Shown: positions 6,994 through 11,943 of the stretch, one piece after another | Numbering within the stretch: position 1 is the first letter of the stretch | Layout of the letters: each line of letters opens with the position of its first letter | Assembly: GCA_020201485.1 (NCBI GenBank) | Contig: JAIVGT010000057.1 | Coordinates: 1-11,943 of the forward strand | Source of the DNA: Halobacteriales archaeon | Lineage (GTDB): Archaea; Thermoplasmatota; SW-10-69-26; JACQPN01; JAIVGT01 | Direction of reading: 5' to 3' | DNA: 11,943 bases | Notes under the pieces: model-generated | Database searches by the model: none | Seen by the model: only the letters and a program-made list of their open reading frames with translations | Told to the model about the DNA's origin: nothing | Translations under genes and position numbers: made by a program

Positions 6994-7148
6994 GCCGCCT
7001 CCCGGGCCAGCGGCGGGGTCAGGACGGTATCGTGCCAGCCCGCCGGGCGCTCGGCCACGACGCGGGCCGGGTTGCCGACGACCGTCGTGTTCGGGGCCAC
7101 GTCGCGGAGAACCACGGCGCCTGCGCCGACGACGTCCTGCAGGGTCAT
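6990..7148 (-). CDS. C-terminal fragment of a hexapeptide-repeat acyltransferase
   Basis: 52 residues, not a complete enzyme. VVGAGAVVLRDVAPNT (6-21) and VVGNPARVVAERP (23-35) are the standard last coil and C-terminal cap of WbbJ/FdtC-type acetyltransferases; a ~17-residue tail to the stop follows. The 100-150 residues of beta helix and catalytic His that should precede it are absent: only MTLQD lies between the ATG and the coil. ATG 7148 overlaps the aminotransferase TGA (ATGA, 7148-7145), and the stop overlaps the next ATG (6993-6990), so the reading frame sits in the coupled chain exactly as a full gene would. The simplest reading is a second acyltransferase, perhaps the N-acetyltransferase paired with the DegT enzyme, that lost its middle. 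I judge a functional mini-protein less likely. Confidence 0.65.
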   Translation of the reverse strand: MTLQDVVGAGAVVLRDVAPNTTVVGNPARVVAERPAGWHDTVLTPPLAREAA

Positions 7149-8215
7149 GCCGCGCCCTCCCGAAGCTCCGCGGCGTGCTCGTGCACCGCACGCACCAGCC
7201 CGGCGATGCGGAGCGCGGACGAAGCATCGACGTGGCCATGCCCGGGCAGGCAGAGGACGCGTTGGGCGGCGAGCTCGGTGCCCGGCAGCGGGGCGTGGGC
7301 CACGCCGCGGAACACGCGCTGGGCGTGGAGCGGGGGGTCGAAGTACGGCCGCGTCTCCACCCCGTCCGCCGCGAGGGCGCGGGCCAGCGTGCCCCGGTCC
7401 GTCCCGAAGCGTGCCGGGTCCACGAGGACGGCGAGGTCCTTGTGCGTGCTCTGCGCCCCCTTGGGCAAGGACGGGAAGGCCAGCCCGGGGAGGTCACCCA
7501 GGGCCTTGCGGAACAGCGCGGCGACCTCGGCGCGATGGCGCAGGGCGTCGTCGAGACGGGCCAGGCTGTGCTGGCCGAGGATGGCGTGCAGTTCCGACAT
7601 GCGCGCGCTCAGGCCGGCGAACTCCGGGTCGTACGTCGGGGTGTTGCCGTAGTTGCGCCCGGTGCGCAGGGCGCGCGCGGCCTCGGCGTCCTGGGTCGTG
7701 GCGAGGCCGCCCTCCGCGGCGACGACGAGCTCCGCGTCCTCCGCCACCTCCGCCATGGCCCGCGGATGGCAGGGCACGCCGAACGTGTGCACGAGGAGGA
7801 GCGCGCCCGTCCGGGGGGTGATGGCCTGGGCCACGGCGTCCGGGGTGGGCAGCAACGTCGCCGGGTCGATGTCGACGAACCGGGGGCGCAGGCCGTTCCA
7901 GAGCACGGCGTGCCCGGTCGCGCAGAAGGTGAAGCTCGGCAGCACGACCTCGCCCTCCACGCGCAGCGCGCGCAGCCCGAGCATGAGCCCGGCCGAGCAG
8001 CTCTGGAGCGCGACGGCTTCCGGCACGCGCAGCCGGGCACGCACCGCCGCCTCGAAGGCCTCGACGCGCGGGCCGTTCGTGAGCTGGCCGCTGGCGAGCG
8101 TCGTCCGAAGCTCGGCGAGCACGGGCTCGACCGGGAACGCGTCCGGGCGTGCGATGGGGACGCGCTGCGCGAACTCCGGCGCGCCGCCGAGGAGCGCGAG
8201 CCGCTGCGTGGTCAT
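7145..8215 (-). CDS. DegT/DnrJ/EryC1 aminotransferase lacking the PLP-lysine segment
   Basis: 356 residues. The family transfers an amino group from Glu or Gln to keto-sugar nucleotides using PLP. Recognisable parts are GGAPEFAQRVPIARP (10-24), GQLTNGPRVEAFE (43-55), LQSCSAGLMLGLRAL (70-84), VLPSFTFCATGHAV (91-104), FVDIDPATLLPTPDAV (113-128), EGGLATTQDAEAARALRTGR (168-187), NYGNTPTYDP (188-197) and ETRPYFDPPLH (287-297). Between AEDAELVV (158-165) and AAEGG (166-170) about 35-40 residues are missing. This stretch normally holds the Asp that binds the PLP ring nitrogen (in D-A-A-H) and the Schiff-base Lys (S-x-x-x-T-K). The frame is kept. Full length would be about 394, typical for the family. 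As written it cannot be a normal PLP enzyme. ATG 8215 overlaps the epimerase TGA, and its TGA overlaps the next ATG. Confidence 0.85.
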   Translation of the reverse strand: MTTQRLALLGGAPEFAQRVPIARPDAFPVEPVLAELRTTLASGQLTNGPRVEAFEAAVRARLRVPEAVALQSCSAGLMLGLRALRVEGEVVLPSFTFCATGHAVLWNGLRPRFVDIDPATLLPTPDAVAQAITPRTGALLLVHTFGVPCHPRAMAEVAEDAELVVAAEGGLATTQDAEAARALRTGRNYGNTPTYDPEFAGLSARMSELHAILGQHSLARLDDALRHRAEVAALFRKALGDLPGLAFPSLPKGAQSTHKDLAVLVDPARFGTDRGTLARALAADGVETRPYFDPPLHAQRVFRGVAHAPLPGTELAAQRVLCLPGHGHVDASSALRIAGLVRAVHEHAAELREGAA

Positions 8216-9108
8216 GGGACCTCCGCATGGGCCATGGCCGGAGCCAAGGCGCGGACCGTGGCGCGCAGGCGCGCCTCGTCCATGGCCGGGACCCAGCCGA
8301 TGCGCTGGCGCAGCCGCGTCGGGTCCGCCACGGCGTCGTAGGGCGCTGCCTCGAGCGGCGCCGGCTCGACGCGCACCCCGGGGAGCTCCTCCCGCGCGAT
8401 GCGGACGAGGTCGCCCACGCGGAAGCCGCGCCCCGTGCCCACGTTCAGCGCCTCGAAGCCAGGGGCCGGCTCGGCCAGCACCGCCGCGAACGCGCGCACC
8501 GCGTCGTCCACGGCGACGAAGTCGCGGAGCTGGTCCGCGCCCCGCAGGCGCACCGGGTTCCCGTGCCTGCTGTCCACGAGGAGCTGGAGCAGGCCTTTGC
8601 AGCCCGGACCGACGAGGTTGAACAGCCGCAGGGCAGTCCCCCCCACGCCGGCGCGCGCCGCCACGCGCAGGCGCTCCTCCGCCAGCGCCTTGTGCGTGCC
8701 GTAGACCGACCGGGGTGCGAGCGGAGCGTCCTCGGCGTTGGGCGATGCCGCATCCGGGCCGTAGACCGCCGCCGAGGAGGCGAGCACCACATGCCCCAGC
8801 GCGTCCCGCGGAGCGGCGCCGAGGAGCGCATCGAGGCTTGCGAGGTTGGCATGCAAGGAGCGCAGCGGGTCCTCCTCGCACCGCCGGATGTCGGGGTCCC
8901 CGGCGAGGAACGCGGTCGCGTCGAACCGCTGGCCGGACAACGCCTGCCGCACGCGCGGGACGTCGAGGAGGTCGAGGGGAAGCCATGCCTGGCCCGGCGT
9001 GGCCGGGCCGATCCGATCGAGCACGGTCACGGCGTGCCCGGCGAGCGCGAGGTCGGCGACGAGGGCGCGGCCAAGGAAGCCGTGGCCCCCGGCGACGAGG
9101 AGCCTCAT
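8212..9108 (-). CDS. NAD-dependent epimerase/dehydratase (extended SDR, nucleotide sugar)
   Basis: 298 residues, at the short end for the extended SDR family, which epimerises, dehydrates or reduces nucleotide sugars. The N-terminal NAD fingerprint GGHGFLG (7-13) follows MRLLVA. LDLLD at 45-49 and FLAG at 67-70 match the typical D-x-x-D and LA regions. LASSAAVYG (109-117) gives the catalytic Ser, and SVYGTHK (134-140) gives YxxxK with Tyr136 and Lys140. LRLFNLVGPG (160-169) and LRDFVAVDDAVRA (194-206) form the substrate-binding half, ending in YDAVADPTRLRQRIGWVP (257-274). ATG 9108 overlaps the TGA of the 26-codon mini-ORF (ATGA). Neighbours suggest it prepares the keto or epimerised sugar for the aminotransferase. 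UDP-glucose 4-epimerase, dTDP-glucose-type dehydratase and reductase activities cannot be told apart from sequence alone. Confidence 0.85.
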   Translation of the reverse strand: MRLLVAGGHGFLGRALVADLALAGHAVTVLDRIGPATPGQAWLPLDLLDVPRVRQALSGQRFDATAFLAGDPDIRRCEEDPLRSLHANLASLDALLGAAPRDALGHVVLASSAAVYGPDAASPNAEDAPLAPRSVYGTHKALAEERLRVAARAGVGGTALRLFNLVGPGCKGLLQLLVDSRHGNPVRLRGADQLRDFVAVDDAVRAFAAVLAEPAPGFEALNVGTGRGFRVGDLVRIAREELPGVRVEPAPLEAAPYDAVADPTRLRQRIGWVPAMDEARLRATVRALAPAMAHAEVP

Positions 9109-9185
9109 GCACACGCCCCCTTCGCGCGCTGCCCGGGGCGCTGCGCAACGCCGGGATGCATGCCGGAAGCCTTCGGGCGCGCCAT
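9105..9185 (-). CDS. 26-codon mini-ORF, possible remnant of a lost gene
   Basis: ATG at 9185 overlaps the TGA of the Sat/CysC gene (TGATG, 9187-9183), and its TGA overlaps the epimerase ATG (ATGA, 9108-9105). The 26 residues begin MARPKASGMHPG and end KGACA; they are basic, Gly/Ala-rich and match no family I know. Third codon positions include several A/T (GCT, CAT, GTT, TGT, GCA), less GC-rich than in flanking genes. It could simply be a coupling bridge between two genes, or the two ends of a larger gene whose interior is gone, as seems to have happened at 6990-7148. Whether it is translated is unknown. Confidence 0.35.
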   Translation of the reverse strand: MARPKASGMHPGVAQRPGQRAKGACA

Positions 9186-10918
9186 CAGATCCTCCGGGGC
9201 GCTTCCGCCGCGACGTACCCCTCCGCGGCCAGGTGCTCCATGACCTGGCGCGCCGCCTGCTCGGCCGAGCACGACGTCGTGTCCAGGACGACATCCGCGT
9301 CCTGCGGGGCCTCGTACGGGTCGTCGATGCCGGTGAACTCCTTGAGCAGGCCGGCGCGCGCCTGCGCGTACAGGCCCTTGCGGTCGCGCTCCTCGCACAC
9401 GGCGAGGGGCGTGCTCACGTGCACGAGCACGAAGCTGCCCACGCCCTCGACCACGCTGCGCACGTCGCGCCGCGTGGCGTCGTAGGGGGCGATGGGCGCG
9501 CACACGGCCACGCCGCCGTTCTTCGTGATCTCGCTCGCCACGAAGCCGATGCGGCGCACGTTGACGTCGCGGTGCTCCCGGCTGAAGCCGAGCTCGCTGC
9601 TCAGGTTCTTGCGCACGATGTCCCCGTCGAGCAGGGTGACCGGCCTGGATCCATCCTCCATGAGCTTCGCTACGAGGATGTTGGCGATGGTGCTCTTGCC
9701 CGAGCCGCTGAGCCCGGTGAAGAACACGGTGAAGCCCTGCCGCGCGCGCGGCGGGTGCATGCGGCGCAATTGCTCCACGACCTCCGGGTAGGAGAACCAG
9801 GCCGGGATGTCCAGGCCGCTGCGCAGGCGTTGCCGCAGCTCCGTGCCGGAGAGGTTCAGCACCTTCGCCCCGGCCGGGACCTCGGCCTGCGGCACGTAGC
9901 GCTGCTCCTGCTCCAGGTACACGAACTCCTCGAACGGCAGGACGCCGATGCCCAGCTCCTGCTCGTGCTCGAGGACGAGGCGCTGCGCGTCGTAGGGGCC
10001 GTAGAAGGATTTGCCCGTGTGTGCGTCCTTGGGGCCGGCGTGGTCGCGGCCGACGATGAAGTGCGTCGCGCCGTGGTTGCGCCGGATGATGGCGTGCCAC
10101 AGCGCTTCCCTCGGCCCGCCCATGCGCATGGCGAGCGGGAGCAGGGCGAGCATCGTGCGCCCCGGGTCGTAGTGCGGCAGGACCGCCTCGTAGCAGCGGA
10201 CGCGCGTGAAGTAGTCCAGGTCCCCAGGGCTGGTGCGGCCCACGACCGGGTGCAGGAGCACGGCCGCGTCCGCCTGCTGCGCGGCGCGGCGCGTGAGCTC
10301 GATGTGCGCGCGGTGCATGGGGTTGCGCGTCTGGAAGGCGACGACGCGCTCCCAGCCGCGGCGGGCGAACGCGGCGCGCAGTTCCGCCGGGCCCGGCCGG
10401 AGGTGGCGGTAGGTGTGATGGGGCGGGTGCTCGATGCCCTCGACCTCGCCGCCGACGTACACCGGGTTCGTCTGGTGGAGGAGCTGGAACACGCCCGGGT
10501 GCCGGTCGCTGCGCGTGCCGAAGACGTGCTCCGCCTCCCACGCGCGGTCGGGCCGCCACACGTCGCGCACGGCGAGCACGGCGAGGGGCATGCCTTCGGG
10601 GTGGCGCAGGGTGATGCGCGCGCCGGGCCGGAGCTGGGCCTTGGTCGCGAAGGCCTCCGTCACGTCGAGCGTGACCGGGATGGGCCAGAGCGCGCCGGAG
10701 GGCAGGCGCATCTCCTTGCAGACGTAGGTGTGGGCCTCCTCGCCGAGGAAGCCGCGCAGGGGGCTGAACGCCCCATTGAGGAGCAGCTCCAGGTCGCACA
10801 CCTGCTTCGGCGTGAGGTCCCAGGCCGGGAGGCGGAGGGCCTCGGCGCGCAACGCCGGCGCCGTGCGGGGGTCGAGGAGGACCTGCAACGAACCACCCGC
10901 GGGAGGCGGCAGGGGCAC
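9185..10918 (-). CDS. sat-cysC: Bifunctional sulfate adenylyltransferase / adenylylsulfate kinase (PAPS synthesis)
   Basis: 577 residues with two enzymes in one chain. The N-terminal ATP sulfurylase (about 8-385) makes APS from ATP and sulfate: QTRNPMHRAH (196-205) and GRDHAGP (290-296) are the nucleotide-binding motifs, and LSGTELRQRL (356-365) closes the domain. The C-terminal APS kinase (about 393-577) phosphorylates APS to PAPS: P-loop GLSGSGKST (402-410), DGD (431-433), REHRDVNVRRIGFVA (447-461), CAPIAPY (473-479) and KGLYAQARAG (514-523). All hallmarks are intact. GTG 10918 is used because an in-frame TGA lies directly before it and the product begins PAGGSLQVLL, like the GG-x-L start of other ATP sulfurylases. 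It lies 138 nt downstream of cysQ and is the first gene of the coupled chain. With sulfotransferases in the same operon, its product is probably used for glycan sulfation, not cysteine synthesis; no PAPS reductase is present in the window. Confidence 0.95.
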   Translation of the reverse strand: MPLPPPAGGSLQVLLDPRTAPALRAEALRLPAWDLTPKQVCDLELLLNGAFSPLRGFLGEEAHTYVCKEMRLPSGALWPIPVTLDVTEAFATKAQLRPGARITLRHPEGMPLAVLAVRDVWRPDRAWEAEHVFGTRSDRHPGVFQLLHQTNPVYVGGEVEGIEHPPHHTYRHLRPGPAELRAAFARRGWERVVAFQTRNPMHRAHIELTRRAAQQADAAVLLHPVVGRTSPGDLDYFTRVRCYEAVLPHYDPGRTMLALLPLAMRMGGPREALWHAIIRRNHGATHFIVGRDHAGPKDAHTGKSFYGPYDAQRLVLEHEQELGIGVLPFEEFVYLEQEQRYVPQAEVPAGAKVLNLSGTELRQRLRSGLDIPAWFSYPEVVEQLRRMHPPRARQGFTVFFTGLSGSGKSTIANILVAKLMEDGSRPVTLLDGDIVRKNLSSELGFSREHRDVNVRRIGFVASEITKNGGVAVCAPIAPYDATRRDVRSVVEGVGSFVLVHVSTPLAVCEERDRKGLYAQARAGLLKEFTGIDDPYEAPQDADVVLDTTSCSAEQAARQVMEHLAAEGYVAAEAPRRI

Positions 10919-11056
10919 TCACGCCACCCCACAGGTCAACATCGGCTCAAACGTTCCAAGCTGCGCTCGCGCTGCTGCCAGCATCCGGCCTCGCCGGGCG
11001 GCAAGGACTTTCCGTGCATAATAGCTTTGGAGCCCCGGCGGGCACGCGTGCCTGGC
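10919..11056 (-). other. Intergenic leader between cysQ and sat-cysC
   Basis: This 138-nt stretch is the only sizeable gap between genes in the window. It holds the candidate -10 box, part of two palindromes at its right end, and GC-rich inverted segments such as GCGCGAGCGC on the minus strand. I see no convincing open frame, Rho-independent terminator with a T-run, or riboswitch that I can name. Confidence 0.5.
11018..11023 (-). promoter_or_regulatory. Candidate -10 box upstream of sat-cysC
   Basis: The minus strand reads TATTAT, five of six matches to TATAAT, in an AT-rich pocket (CCAAAGCTATTATGCACGG) that stands out from the GC-rich surroundings. No good -35 box lies 15-19 nt upstream, where the sequence is the 11041-11052 palindrome, so an activator or alternative sigma factor would be needed. 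Initiation here would give a leader of about 95 nt before GTG 10918. Confidence 0.35.
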
Positions 11057-11064
11057 CTAGGCCA
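11041..11064. repeat. Two abutting 12-bp perfect palindromes
   Basis: GGCACGCGTGCC (11041-11052) is followed at once by TGGCCTAGGCCA (11053-11064); each equals its own reverse complement. The second contains the cysQ stop codon (TAG, 11059-11057). The first lies where the -35 region of the candidate sat-cysC promoter would fall. They could be regulator half-sites or mRNA hairpins. Short GC palindromes are fairly common in DNA of this composition, so confidence in function is low. Confidence 0.4.
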
Positions 11065-11848
11065 CGGACCGGGCCGCGGCCAGCGCCTCGGCGACGCCCG
11101 CCACCGGGCCCGATGCCGCGAGGAAGCTCGGGTTGCGCAGGTCCGGACCTTGGCAGCGCAGGGGTGCGCCGTCGAGGCGCCGCACCATGCCCCCGGCAGC
11201 TTCCAGCACCGCTTGCGCGGCGGCCGTGTCCCAGCACATCGTCGGGCCGAAGCGGGGGTAGAGGTCGAGCGCGCCCTCGGCGATGCGGCAGAACTTCAGC
11301 GAGCTGCCCAGCGGCACGACCTCGACCGGCCCGGACTTCCCCAGCGCAGCGAGGAAGCGCTCCGTCGCCGGGTCGAGGTGCGAGCGGCTCACGGCGACGC
11401 GCACGGCTGCTCCCGGCGGCGCGACCCGCACCACGGCCGCGCCCTGGCCGTCGTCGCGCCACGCCCCCGCGCCCGGCGCGCCCCACCACACGACGCCCGA
11501 GGCTGGCGCGTGCACCACGCCGAGGATGGGCGCGCCGTGCTCGACGAGCGCGACGTTCACCGTGTACTCGCCGTTGCGCTTCAGGAACTCCTTCGTGCCG
11601 TCGAGCGGGTCCACGGCCCAGAAGCGCGCGCCGAGCTCCGGGACCTCGGCCTCCTCGCTGAGCACGGGCACGTCGCGCACCGCAGGCAGGCCCGCGGCGA
11701 GCACGCGGTGCGCGGCGGTGTCGGCCTCGGTCAGGGGGGAGCGGTCCGGCTTGGCCGTGACCGTCCAGCCCTTGCGCTCCACGGCGAGGATGGCCTGGCC
11801 CGCACGCCGCACCAAGGGGAGCAGCGCGGCGAACACGTCCTCGGCCAC
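11057..11848 (-). CDS. cysQ: 3'(2'),5'-bisphosphate nucleotidase (CysQ family, inositol monophosphatase fold)
   Basis: 263 residues, the usual CysQ length. The enzyme removes the 3'-phosphate from PAP, the by-product that sulfotransferases release and that inhibits them. The Mg-dependent signature is complete: TVTAKPDRSPLTEAD (29-43), SEE (64-66) with the first metal-binding Glu, WAVDPLDGTKEFLKRNGEYT (77-96) with Asp80 and Asp83, and CWDTAAAQAVLEAAGG (205-220) with Asp207. TKEF-x-x-x-NGE-x-TVN is characteristic of CysQ among phosphatases of this fold. GTG 11848 is the start: an in-frame TAG lies seven codons upstream and no ATG lies between. The gene stops at TAG 11059-11057 inside a palindrome. 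A histidinol-phosphatase or inositol-phosphatase role is possible but less likely given sat-cysC and sulfotransferases in the same direction. Confidence 0.92.
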   Translation of the reverse strand: MAEDVFAALLPLVRRAGQAILAVERKGWTVTAKPDRSPLTEADTAAHRVLAAGLPAVRDVPVLSEEAEVPELGARFWAVDPLDGTKEFLKRNGEYTVNVALVEHGAPILGVVHAPASGVVWWGAPGAGAWRDDGQGAAVVRVAPPGAAVRVAVSRSHLDPATERFLAALGKSGPVEVVPLGSSLKFCRIAEGALDLYPRFGPTMCWDTAAAQAVLEAAGGMVRRLDGAPLRCQGPDLRNPSFLAASGPVAGVAEALAAARSVA

Positions 11849-11943
11849 GCCGCGGCACGCGCACGCTGTCTAGATATAGTCACCGCGGCCGCGCCCCGCC
11901 CCCGCGGCTCCAAACCGTGATAAGCTGCCACGCGCTTGCGCGC
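11849..11943 (-). promoter_or_regulatory. Upstream region of cysQ with an AT-rich candidate -10
   Basis: The 95 nt before GTG 11848 contain no convincing gene. On the minus strand GTGACTATATCTAGA (around 11870-11885) is an AT-rich island with TATATC, four of six matches to a -10 box, about 20-30 nt from the start codon. No clear -35 or Shine-Dalgarno is visible. A second AT-richer patch, CTTATCACGG, lies near 11915-11925. This may be the operon promoter or part of a longer upstream transcript. Confidence 0.25.

Noticed and set aside
7721..7733. 13-nt match between the aminotransferase junction and 5381-5393 as a recombination site
   Set aside because: Asp/Glu-rich GC-rich codon runs such as GACGACGAGCTCC recur by chance; the match is too short to support a mechanism.
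22..7821. Other long plus-strand open frames across the left two thirds
   Set aside because: None shows a recognisable domain; all mirror the minus-strand GT, BKACE, aminotransferase and sulfotransferase genes.
10919..11010. Riboswitch or attenuator in the sat-cysC leader
   Set aside because: Some short inverted segments exist, but I could not match any known sulfur or SAM-type aptamer and there is no T-run terminator.
8846..11920. Very long plus-strand open frame (about 1000 codons) opposite sat-cysC and cysQ
   Set aside because: It is antisense to genes with unmistakable motifs and its product is His/Arg/Ala-rich low complexity. Long antisense frames are expected in DNA this GC-rich.
1..11943. 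Insertion sequences, CRISPR arrays, tRNA or rRNA genes
   Set aside because: No transposase motifs, regularly spaced repeats or RNA-gene signatures were seen on either strand.

Overview
The window is very GC-rich (roughly 70% or more by eye) bacterial DNA. Every credible gene lies on the minus strand, so transcription runs from the right edge (about 11.9 kb) to the left edge. GTG starts, stop/start overlaps of the ATGA type and near-absence of intergenic DNA indicate one long, translationally coupled operon. The sequence does not identify the organism beyond a high-GC bacterium, possibly from an environmental or metagenomic assembly.

Layout in transcription order. (a) Sulfate activation: a CysQ-like 3'(2'),5'-bisphosphate nucleotidase (11848-11057), a 138-nt gap with a candidate promoter and two abutting palindromes, then a fused sulfate adenylyltransferase/APS kinase (10918-9185). 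(b) Sugar modification: a 26-codon mini-ORF (9185-9105), an NAD-dependent epimerase/dehydratase (9108-8212), a DegT-type aminotransferase lacking its active-site segment (8215-7145), a 52-residue tail of a hexapeptide-repeat acyltransferase (7148-6990), a complete NeuD/PglD-like acyltransferase (6993-6361) and a beta-keto acid cleavage enzyme (6360-5470). (c) Assembly: four family 2 glycosyltransferases (5488-4568, 4571-3588, 3591-2656, 2654-1734). (d) Decoration: two sulfotransferases. The first (1737-903) is broken by an internal frameshifting deletion. The second (906-1) runs off the left edge.

Together these read as a locus for a sulfated surface or secreted glycan. The Sat/CysC fusion makes PAPS, sulfotransferases use it, and CysQ removes the inhibitory by-product PAP. 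An amino sugar would be made by the epimerase and aminotransferase and N-acylated by the NeuD-like enzyme. The beta-keto acid cleavage enzyme may supply the acyl-CoA. The four glycosyltransferases would build the chain.

The most unusual aspect is a set of apparent internal deletions. Two genes, the upstream sulfotransferase and the DegT aminotransferase, lack 35-45 residues from the middle. Two mini-ORFs look like genes reduced to remnants. In all four cases the start and stop and their overlaps with neighbours are preserved. This could be real decay of the locus or an assembly or amplification artefact, and should be settled before any functional claim. No tRNA, rRNA, CRISPR array, insertion sequence or phage gene was seen.
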